Of a stretch of 64,000 bases of DNA, positions 56,088-64,000 are shown in pieces. A program made the position numbers and the translations under genes. The notes beneath the pieces are model-generated. The model had not been told where the DNA came from and did not search any database. It saw only the letters and a program-made list of their open reading frames with translations. Each line of letters opens with the position of its first letter. Position 1 is the first letter of the stretch. This stretch comes from Pictodentalium vernedei (lineage: Eukaryota; Mollusca; Scaphopoda; Dentaliida; Dentaliidae): contig CM062297.1 in NCBI GenBank assembly GCA_031216915.1, forward strand, positions 534,214,971-534,278,970, written 5' to 3'.

Positions 56088-56304
56088 CAAAGAATGATGT
56101 TGGTGCCAATTCCAGTCACTTCCTGACATCTGCACATGCGTGGAGCGTAAATGTATGGAGGGCCAGATACGACTTTTAATTTTCGGTTTTGCAAGCAAAT
56201 TTTGGGGATTGAGGGGTTCAAAATTTGTGTTTGGACTTAATAACTTTGAGTTAAGCACCAGCTAGTCTGGGCCATTGGTGTACAGTGTAAAAATATAGAA
56301 ATGT
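56088..56304. repeat. Right inverted terminal repeat of element B
   Basis: Reverse complement of 52362-52585 with scattered differences. The outer end reads GCCATTGGTGTACAGTGT and then AAAAATATA before AGGTGAGC sequence resumes. Confidence 0.88.
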
Positions 56305-56645
56305 TGGGCAGGGCCAAAAATCTTACCCCTCCCATTACAAAGCCAAATATTGCTTCACGAGCTTTGTTTGAACAAACTTGATTCTACACCTCAAAAGGAA
56401 GCTCTATAACAAATATCAAGTCATTGTACCCACTGGTTCATGAGAAGAAGATTTTAAAAATATTTTGGTGCCTTTTTTCCCACCCCCTCCCTATGGGGAT
56501 GGGCATGTTGAGTTGAACAGCCCCCCCCCCCCCCCCCCCCCCCCCTCTCAGTGGTTTGGAGGAGAAGACCAAAACATGGTGTTGACGGAAGATGGATGCC
56601 GGACGGAAAGCGATTAGGTTATACTTTGTCAAGGTGCACTAAAAA
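56305..56645 (+). mobile_element. AGGTGAGC-family repeat, copy vi, right part
   Basis: It resumes the repeat at GAAATGTTGGGC, exactly where the left part stopped at 52344, as judged against copy iii near 31995. The end is degenerate: a GGACGG remnant, then CTTTGTCAAGGTGCACTAAAAA. A poly-C tract (56520-56546) lies at a place where copy iii has no C run. Confidence 0.8.
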
Positions 56646-56833
56646 AGCACCACATTCATTGACTCAAATTGTCAGTGACAAACAATCCTTTACTTCAATA
56701 ATATTATTTTTTTTACTTCAAAGCATAAAACTTGTGACTCTTCATTGGAATGATATTGACAAGCTTTTTCCAATGAGAAAAAACTGAAAAAAATAATAAA
56801 GTTTGAATGGCAATTTTGTGAATTGCGATGACA

Positions 56834-57112
56834 AGAAATATAAATTTTATAGTAAATTTCCTTTCTTATTATACCTACCGCAATTGTTTACTACAGGCTT
56901 GCACTACAGTGGAAGACCCTAACTCGGATAAAATACTCTCTATTTTAATCTTTCCCAAGAGATGTGGGAAAGAAAAGTGGTGTAAAAAACACCACGAAAA
57001 AATAAGCCAAAACTGGGCGCACACCCAGTATGAGACGCTCTTCCCTTAGTACAAATCCACGACTTCTGTTAACCAATGCGCAGTGCAGTCATCAATTCAT
57101 CATTTTTTTGAG
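56834..57112. repeat. 3' inverted terminal repeat of DIRS copy A3, with extension
   Basis: Contains TTGTTTACTACAGGCTTGCA, CACTACAGTGGAAGACCCTA, AAAATACTCTCTATTTTAAT and TTTCCCAAGAGATGTGGGAA, each complementary to 62721-62979. The outer 28 bp (GAAATATAAATTTTATAGTA and following) have no counterpart at the right end. Confidence 0.9.
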
Positions 57113-57189
57113 TCTGCCAACATAGGAGTTATGTGATCAGTGGGGAGGAAGGATTCGTACCCGAAGAAGGAGACGGGAGGGCCTCCATG

Positions 57190-57280
57190 TAAACAATTGC
57201 GGTAGGTATAATAAGAAAGGAAATTTACTATAAAATTTATATTTCTTATCAACCTATCTTACAATTGTTTACTACAGGCT
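57190..57280. repeat. Internal complementary region of DIRS copy A3
   Basis: The first about 55 bases are an exact reverse complement of the left outer edge (56834-56890). The following about 35 bases are the reverse complement of the right outer edge (62945-62979) with few differences. At 91 bp it is close to the 88 bp I recall for the original DIRS-1 element. Confidence 0.9.
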
Positions 57281-57395
57281 GAATAGACAATAGGATGGAG
57301 GGAATCACATAACCAACCCACACATAACTCAATGCACTGGAACCGTGGACATCGGAAGAGATCCCTAGTCCTATCAAACCATAGCATCACAAACA

Positions 57396-58635
57396 TTAGT
57401 AAAAGACAATGAAAGATGAGGGGTATGGTGATGTGCGATGCACAGACAGAAAGGGCAGTAACAGTACGGAGCTGGAACTGACCCTGTAAGAAGCTGAATG
57501 GCTGGGATAAACAACAGCCGGAGCAGAAGAAAGAGGGCCCGTAGAACAAAAGTCCTCTGTCTGCTCCTGTAACTGTCGCAGATAAGTGGAGAAGGTAGCA
57601 TTTCTCCAGTAGGCTGCCAGCATAACATCCGACAACATGACAGAGTTAGTATAAGCCCCGAGAGGAAGACAATGCATGCACCTCGTGGCAGAAAAACGAT
57701 TGATAATACAATCGCCAGTAGCTAGATGAGCAGAAGCTGCACGAATAGCAAGACAAATCCATCGCGAAATGGATTCAGGAGAGATCTGGCATGTGAGAAA
57801 ATGCATATCCACCCAGGATAAAGGGGCGACCCCCCCCCTCCCCCCCAAGCAGAGCAGCGCCCAAGAAAGTGTCCATCTTGGAGTAAACTGCAAAGTCCTA
57901 GGCCTTTTCAAGGAAAAGTGCTGAACAAGCTTGGAGAGGCAAGGATGAGTGCCGAAACGATGTGGTACCACATATGAAAAAGGTCTCCGAAGCATGGACT
58001 TGTACCCATTGCTGGAGACCACCAGAAACAAACATATACCAGAAACTCCGCAATCGGTGTGATCGAAGGAGTGACAGAAGCAACAGAGTGATCGCACACC
58101 ATCGACAGAAGAACCTTCTACTTAGCCACAGAGGCTAAACCAGTGGAGTGAGTGCCTCCTTGAAGAAGAAAAGCAACTCCACTGCTCATCTCTAAAAACC
58201 ACTACGGAGGAGACAGGACCCGATAAAAGACATGTGCGAAGGCACAATAAAGTCGGGTCGACTTGAAACCTCCACGGGCGACTTTGGCAAAGAAAGTCGC
58301 GACATAGAGGGAGACATGCCGGAATCGCCGCTAACAGAGAGCGGAGCAGATTGAACCACACCCACCGAGGTGACACAGGTGTGATCGAAAGGATTCGACA
58401 ACTGCAGGTTCATATCTGAGCTAGAACCTGAGGCAGAATCGGAACCAGCAGGAAGGCGTAGCCGACAAGACCGTCCCAAAGGAGGGTCAGAGCATCCACG
58501 GCGAAAGCCAGAGCATCTGGACCCAGGGACACGAAAGTGTCCACCTGATGGTTCCAACGAGTCGCAAAGAGATCGATGTGGGGACGACCCCAGAGATCGC
58601 AAAGAGATTGGAACACCGCCATGTGGCACATCCAC
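57396..58635 (-). pseudogene. DIRS tyrosine recombinase (copy A3)
   Basis: Frames 58192-58635 and 57396-58097 cover the protein. The upstream part has the WGRPHIDLFATRWNHQV stretch (about 58550-58600) typical of the link between RNase H and recombinase in DIRS elements. The catalytic part ends with MLAAYWRNATFSTYLRQLQE (about 57560-57640), with the likely nucleophilic Tyr in TYLRQL. The His-x-x-Arg pair is lost: the region that reads HEVR in copy A2 reads ATRCMH here. Frameshifts near 58100 and 57850 (poly-C) break the gene. Confidence 0.78.
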
Positions 58636-58684
58636 TCGGTGGAAAAGAACCTGCCCTGTCAGGACAGGGAGTCGGCTAGGACGT

Positions 58685-59800
58685 TCAGATGACCAGGAAT
58701 GTGAAGAACCACCACACCGGCATTGACATCCTGAGCGAGCAGTAGACGATCCCGAACCAAATCGTACATGGGAACATAGTGCATTCTGCCCTGGTTCCGA
58801 ATGTAAACAACCACCGTAGAATTGTCAGATCACAGAAGGACCTGACAATTTGAAAAGCGGGGGATCCACTGTCGGAAACACAGAAGAAGAGCAAGAAGCT
58901 CCTTCTGGTTGACATGAATAGCTGCTAGATCCTGGTCCCATGACCCGTAAAGGAAAAGACCTAGAGGATCCAACGTCACACCCCATCCGAGATCGCTACT
59001 GTTTACCATCAGAACATGATCGGACGTGGGGAAGTCCAACGTTACTCCCTGCATAATCCACTGAACATCTGTCAGGGGAGAAGGTGACGAGGAAGAGACT
59101 CCGGTAACAGAAGCACCAGAACCAGAGGATCGACATTCGGCCTCCAACGACTGAGCAAAAAGTGTTGGAGAGGTCAGACATGCAGTAGACCTAGAGGAAT
59201 GAGATCTGTCACCGAAACGCAGAGACCAAGCAGTCGGGGAAGACTCCGAGCTGATGAAGTCCATCCCAGATGACAAGATGGAGAAGGGACCAGGTCCGAC
59301 TTCTCTCCGTTGACACTGAATCCTAGTGACGAGAGTAGGCTCAACAGTGTGACGACATCAGACTCCAGAAAAGCAGCACTGGATTGCCTCTGGAGGATAT
59401 CAACTAGACAGGCCAAAGAAGACACCTTGGACTGTGTGCGATGTAAGACTAACACATGCGACATCAGACAGGTGAAGGCCCAAGGATACAGGCCGAGGCC
59501 AAAGGGAATGGCCTTGAACTGGAAAACATCCTGGGGAATGGAGTGGCGAACTGATCTGAAAGCCTCCATGCAGAACTGAGGAGCAATGATAGACTGCGTC
59601 AGAATACTCAGATCGATAACCTATCTGAGTCGGCCGTCCTTCTTCGGCACCAAGAACATGCGAGAACAAAATCCCACTGAAAGAAAGTTCTTGATGACCT
59701 CGATTGACCCCTTTGACAGGAGATCGCTGATCTCCGTGGTCAAAAGTTCCCAATGTGTAACGTTGAAAGGGACTCATGTTGGAAGAGGCACTCTCTACTT
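58685..59800 (-). pseudogene. DIRS reverse transcriptase-RNase H (copy A3)
   Basis: A shortened homologue of the A1 protein. Remaining RT pieces include AIPFGLGLYPWAFT (about 59500) and CLVDILQRQSS (about 59395), where the YLDD box of A1 has become CLVD and so lost one catalytic Asp. RNase H pieces are VNSSDLGWG (about 58990), VNQKELLALLL (about 58880) and a degraded end. Internal deletions of RT sequence are evident against A1. Confidence 0.8.
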
Positions 59801-59811
59801 AGTGGAGTGCC

Positions 59812-61030
59812 TCAACCTGGGATGAAATCGAGGTGAGTACTGCCGACGCCTACCCCACCCTCTGAGTGAGTATAAGTGGTGGTAGGAGGATCAGCCCTTA
59901 GCTTTGCAGAGGATGCAGAAGGGTACTTGTTAGGCTTTGGATGGCGCATGCCTCCAACAGAAGGCCGATCAAGCTGACTAAGCAGCAGCAGATCAATGGA
60001 ATGACAAAGGGAGCCATCCCAGACCGTCGCCACAGAACCATGGAATAGTTGCGGACCTGCCGAAAGAGGCAGATCGAAGAGCAGCGCACTGCCCCTCAAG
60101 ATGGGGACGTCTTGTGTCCAGCACAGCGTACCTGCAAACTAATTCCAAGCTCGCCGCGTAACAGGCATGTGTGTGAGAAGATGCATGAGCACCTTGAACA
60201 GCACACACAAAACAAAAACCTGTTTGTCGTCAAACTCATCTGGGAGCAGATAAGCAACAAAACAGAGACAAGGTGATTGAAGAGAGAACGCATTCCAGCA
60301 TCCCTCCCGATAAGCCCAACCTGGACTCCAGAGTCTCCATATGGCTGAGGAATTGGAGTCCCGATCCAAGACTGTCACAGTCTGGCAGACTGACGGATTG
60401 ACGAAATTGTAGGAACGATAACGCACCAGAGACAAAAAGTGTCAATCTTGATGAAGAACGACGTCTTCATAGCCTTGGAACTCAGCTTAGATTCCAAAGT
60501 GGTAAATGCTTCAACCACCTGTACCGACAGACACGGTCGAAGGCACACAGAAGCATGGTGCTCCACAGGCTGTAGGCATGCGACCGATGATCGCAGCCGG
60601 GCTGACACTGTCGGCTGGTTTGACGGTTTGAGTCCTGGAAGGAACCCAAACACAAAGTCAAGAGCTGCCCCCAAGTCAGAAGACTGTTTGCTCTCTCGTC
60701 AGAAATGTCAGACTCATCCCACGACTCGGAAGACACATAGCCCATCATGGGCAAACCAGCCGACGCCTCCCATGGTGTGGGCACACCAGGGGATCAGAAA
60801 GCGACCCGGGAGGCAGCGCCACAGGGGGCACCCGGAAAACCACTCGTAGCCTTGCTGGAAGCAATGGAAAAGGCTCTTGGACAGAACCTAAGTGAGCAAG
60901 GAGAGGGCCTCCCTAAGCTCACTGACTGTCGGAACGGAACAACGTGACGTGGGAACGAACCAACAAAGTGGCTTCACTCCTGACACATTTACCAGCGAAG
61001 GGTCATGATCCTCAAATACACCCGACGCGG
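59812..61030 (-). pseudogene. DIRS gag-like ORF (copy A3)
   Basis: Fragments at 60375-60674 (GAALDFVFGFLPGLKPSNQ), 60482-60784, 60139-60435 and 59812-60099 match the A1 and A2 gag-like protein but lie in different frames. The segment equivalent to the A1 TAG reads EASAGLPMMGYVSSES without a stop. Confidence 0.65.
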
Positions 61031-61039
61031 GGCGACTGA

Positions 61040-62160
61040 GAAACCACATCAGAGTGTTCGACAGGCAGCCCCTTCTGACTTCGCTGCATTAAAGTCAGGC
61101 GGGGCGACAGGCTGCAGCCGAAAACATCTGAAGGCAGATGTGGTGGGGTATCACATACCCTGAGGATCAAAAGAGCGGAAACTCAGGAGAGTCGCCATGG
61201 ACCTCTGCGGGACAGAAGGTCCACGCTGCACAAAAAGCATTGGTCACACAAAACTGGCCATGGGACCAGAGTGCGTGGATGGAAATGCCACGGAGCTCAT
61301 GGTGACCCCAACATGAACATCCGAATCCAATGAGAAAAACTGAGGTACTCAACGGCTGAGAGACCACAGTAGAGGGTTCGGCCGGCAGCCCCTTCCAACT
61401 TCGCCAAGTTGAAGTGGGAAGGCTGAGGCCAATACCCCATGTCTACACTACCAGACATCCTTGCTGACCCCTGCAGGGATAAAGCTGCTGTGCTCAACGG
61501 CTGAGAGGACACAGCATGGGGGTTCGGTCGGCAGCTACTTCCGACTTCGCGGAGTTGAAGTCAGGGAAGGCTGAGGCCGATACCCCACGTCTACACTACC
61601 AGACACCGCTGCAAACCCCTGAAGGGAGAAAACTGCTGTGCTCAACGACCGAGAGGACACAGCAGGGGGTTCCACTTCCGACTTCGTCCAGTTGAAGTCA
61701 GGGAAGGTTGAGGCCGATACCCCAGAACCACGCTATAGACATCACTGCAGACCCCTGCAGGGATAAGCCGAGGCCGGCTAAAACGGTGACCGATGACGTT
61801 GTAGATGGAACAGCAGTAGCAGCAGATACGACGGGAGCTGTTGGAACTGGCGGAAAAGGGGGGAGAGCCACCTAGCTCGGCCTCCAAAGGAGGAGTCACA
61901 ACCCTAGTGACAGCCTCAGATGTCGACTGGAGAGGGCGCATAGTCCCGGAACCAGGCATCTCTTCACCAGAAATCCAACAGCTCCCGCAGTATCCACCAC
62001 GGTAAAAAAACTTGGCCGTGTCGGGAGGCCCCGAAATGACAGCGTTCCCCACCCCCTGTAGTGCGGAAGGAGCTGCACATCCCCCACGGAGGGGGTGTAA
62101 CTCTCACCAGACGTGGTCATGTCGGGAGGGCCCGAAATGACAGCATCCCCCCCTCCCGTG
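61040..62160 (-). repeat. DIRS 5' leader tandem repeats (copy A3)
   Basis: About four units of the CTTCG.....GTTGAAGTC/CCTGCAGGGA type (61070-61790) and one to two of the CATCCCCCACGGAGGGGG type (62030-62150). The numbers differ from A1 (two and four) and A2 (one and none). Confidence 0.75.
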
Positions 62161-62720
62161 GTTGCGTGAGGAACAGCCACGAGAATGCACCAAAAGTGAG
62201 GGCAAAAGGAATTGCCCTAAAGGAACCGAACTGGAAATAACAGAGGTGAGAGCAGTAGAAGAAAAAGGTGAACTCAACAGACACATAAGTAGAAGAACAC
62301 CCCGAACTACGAGAGAAGGTAGCAGAAAAAATAACCGGTGGGTACACAACAGAAACCACACGGCCGACAGGGACCTAAAAAAACAGAAATTCAGCCCTCA
62401 ACAGAGTGAAGAAATCCTGTCCATACAGTCCTCACTGACACCTAACTCCAATAATAATAATAAAATTTATCAACTGAAAAATTTTATTTCCAAACCGTGT
62501 TGACACGATGTCAAAAAAACATTCGCGAAAACGGAATATATAAATAAAATTCAATGAGAATGTGGTTGAAAATATTAACGAGAATATATAAAACACAGTA
62601 CTGTTATTATACGATCTTCAGATCCATAATTCCAGTCACAGGAAAACCATTATCGACGAGTTGAATTATCACTGTTTCGTAATGTAAATGGCGGAGACAC
62701 ATCCTACATGTGTCTCGGAC

Positions 62721-62979
62721 AAAAAAAGAATGATGAATTGATGACTGCACTGCACATTGGTTAACGGAAGTTGTGGATTTGTACTAAGGGAAGAGCGTCC
62801 CATACTGGGTATGCGCTGATGGCGCTCGGCCCAGTTTTGGCTTATTTTTTCTTTTACACCACTTTTCTTTCCCACATCTCTTGGGAAAGATTAAAATAGA
62901 GAGTATTTTATCCGCGTTAGGGTCTTCCACTGTAGTGCAACCCTGTAGTAAACAACAGTAAGGTAGGTTGATAAGAAAT
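62721..62979. repeat. 5' inverted terminal repeat of DIRS copy A3
   Basis: Complement of 56862-57112. It ends TAAGGTAGGTTGATAAGAAAT before unrelated sequence starting GGCTGTTATGC. Confidence 0.9.
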
Positions 62980-63338
62980 GGCTGTTATGCTACTTAACCT
63001 TTAAGTCCTCAGATTAACTGTACCTTAATAACTACTGTATATACATTTACACAGATGCATATAACATAAAAGGCTTTCTACATTATTGTTGGCTGCTGTA
63101 CGGGCAACCAACAATGATGTAAAAACACTGTCAAGATAAAGCAACCTACCAGTAAAGTTTTCAAGACAGAAAACACTTGGGAAACTTTTTTCAGAGCAAT
63201 ATAAAAGTGCAACTTTAGTTGCCAAGCACAAAACTCCTTCCCAGTGTTCCCACAAGAATGCGCTGCTTATCAAAAATTTGCTGCCTACAAGATCAACAAG
63301 ACATTCCAACCTAAAATGGTAAAAAAAGTATACCAATT
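62980..63338. other. Probable 3' untranslated region of the kinase gene, minus strand
   Basis: This non-repetitive stretch lies directly downstream of the kinase stop codon on the minus strand and ends at the DIRS A3 insertion. No clear AATAAA was found on the minus strand, so the true transcript end is not located. Confidence 0.35.
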
Positions 63339-63742
63339 TCAACTGTCTATTAAAATTTCTAAATGTTTCATAACACTCCTCAAACCATGCAAGAAGTTTT
63401 CATCCTTTGAATTGGCTGGAAACACATGAGCAAAATCTATCATTCTGACATCAATTAAGTCTTCAATTTCATTAGGCCCTACTGATTTCTCTCTTTCAAT
63501 TTTTGAGACATCATGGTTTTCTTGAACTGAATGTGAAGGAACTGTCTCCTTGATACCTCCACCACTTTTGATCATGGGATATTTTTCAGTATCACCTTCA
63601 TATACAATTAACAAAGAGCATGAATAAAAATGCATTTGTTTCTGCCAATCAAACCACTTCTCTATGGCAGCTAATTTTCCAATCAGTTCCCTTATCATTT
63701 CTCTTTTTAGATCATGCTCAATTTTGAAGAACTTTCCTAAAC
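63339..63742 (-). CDS. Inositol polyphosphate multikinase-like, last coding exon
   Basis: Inositol polyphosphate kinases phosphorylate soluble inositol phosphates, and IPMK-type enzymes convert IP3 towards IP5. The exon encodes about 134 residues ending in a stop near 63339. It contains FYSCSLLIVYEGD (about 63595-63635), an acidic linker of about 45 residues, and the hallmark IDVRMIDFAHVFPA followed by DENFLHGLRSVMKHLE, matching the C-terminal part of the IPK family with the catalytic Asp in DFAHV. The FAHVFP form and length favour IPMK over IP6K. The exon begins after a TTTAATTTCAG acceptor (AG at 63743-63744); phase suggests one base comes from the previous exon. Upstream exons with the PxxxDxKxG motif lie beyond the window. 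Confidence 0.8.
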
Positions 63743-64000
63743 CTGAAATTAAAAAAAAACAAGCCAAAATTGAAACTTTTTCCCATTATTTTAATTAGCT
63801 TTCACAGGCAAGGACTGATAAAACTCAAGGCTATTCAAGGCTGTTTCTCGACATTTATTTATTTATTTATTTATTGGTTTTTAAGGTCACATATTTCTGC
63901 ACAATGGATAATCGTGACCACAACATGGATATAAAGTCAAGACCAGCCAATCATTTATATCCATGTTGCCCATTTTAGAGGACTTCCACCATAGGCATTG
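63743..64000 (-). other. Intron of the kinase gene (partial), with a (TTTA)n tract and a hairpin
   Basis: It starts at the splice acceptor and runs out of the window. It contains (TTTA)n at 63855-63875. A 15-bp inverted pair, CAACATGGATATAAA (63921 onward) and TTTATATCCATGTTG (ending about 63968), may belong to another repeat. Confidence 0.6.

Larger units (their letters stand above)
52345..56304 (-). mobile_element. Non-coding DIRS-type element B (different family from copies A1-A3)
   Basis: Bounded by inverted repeats of about 220 bp (52362-52585 and 56088-56304) plus an internal segment complementary to both outer ends (52655-52740). This is the diagnostic DIRS layout. The left ITR has an outer extension of about 17 bp that the right one lacks. 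Apart from AGGTGAGC copy v nested inside, only about 650 bp of its own interior remains, with no RT, gag or recombinase coding. Comparison with copy iii (31975-32010) gives the empty site, and no target duplication is visible. Orientation is inferred from the ICR lying next to the left ITR, as in copy A3. Confidence 0.8.
56834..62979 (-). mobile_element. DIRS-family retrotransposon, copy A3, structurally complete
   Basis: The element has both inverted terminal repeats (62721-62979 at its 5' end, 56862-57112 at its 3' end), an outer extension of about 28 bp on the 3' ITR, and an internal complementary region (57190-57280). Order on the minus strand: 5' ITR, tandem leader, gag-like, RT-RNase H, tyrosine recombinase, ICR, 3' ITR. 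Total length is about 6.1 kb. No methyltransferase domain was recognised. All three reading frames are broken, so it is an inactive but architecturally full copy. Confidence 0.92.

Noticed and set aside
59310..59579. Plus-strand frames across the DIRS copies (for example 20087-20449, 46351-46728, 59310-59579)
   Set aside because: They are antisense shadows of the minus-strand DIRS genes and leader repeats.

Overview
The window is eukaryotic nuclear DNA from an animal. It is AT-rich and packed with mobile elements, and almost every protein-like stretch belongs to a transposon. The repeat types (DIRS retrotransposons, a Polinton/adintovirus-like element, tRNA-headed SINEs, a Tc1-like element, and long repeats ending in a hairpin followed by AGGTGAGCTAA) suggest a marine invertebrate. 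A mollusc or other lophotrochozoan is my best guess, from general familiarity with such repeats and not from any search. The only convincing host-gene piece is at the right edge: the last coding exon of an inositol polyphosphate multikinase-like gene (63339-63742, minus strand).

Layout. 1-6.2 kb holds satellites and simple repeats: palindromic units at 0.95-1.5 kb, a 63-bp AT-rich satellite at 4.35-5.2 kb, and poly-G/C tracts. 6.2-8.4 kb is a decayed non-LTR retrotransposon. 8.4-12.4 kb holds diverged repeats and a 1.1-kb element with inverted ends. 13.0-28.15 kb is the wreck of a Polinton/Maverick (adintovirus-like) element. It has a protein-primed type B DNA polymerase in three pieces, a retroviral-type integrase, a phospholipase A2-like protein, a small zinc ribbon and three unnamed small genes. 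No capsid, protease or packaging ATPase gene is visible. Its polymerase is split by a LINE-plus-DIRS block (14.8-21.4 kb) and again by an AGGTGAGC repeat (21.8-23.5 kb). A TIR element also splits one of its other genes.

28-33 kb and 42.6-56.6 kb are dominated by the AGGTGAGC repeat family, with six copies in the window. 33-42 kb is mostly unrecognised sequence with two SINEs, a Tc1 relic and several fold-back sequences. Two more copies of the same DIRS family lie at 44.2-50.8 kb and 56.8-63.0 kb. The second has both inverted terminal repeats and the internal complementary region that define DIRS elements. A different, apparently non-coding DIRS-type element lies at 52.35-56.3 kb, inside an AGGTGAGC repeat and carrying another one within it.

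The most interesting observations are these. (1) The AGGTGAGC repeats have complementary ends and terminal hairpins whose sequences change together between copies. (2) The non-coding DIRS-like element at 52.35 kb keeps its ITR/ICR architecture, and an empty site is visible for comparison. (3) The Polinton wreck carries a phospholipase A2-like and zinc-ribbon module. All assignments come from reading the sequence and recognising motifs; no database search was possible.
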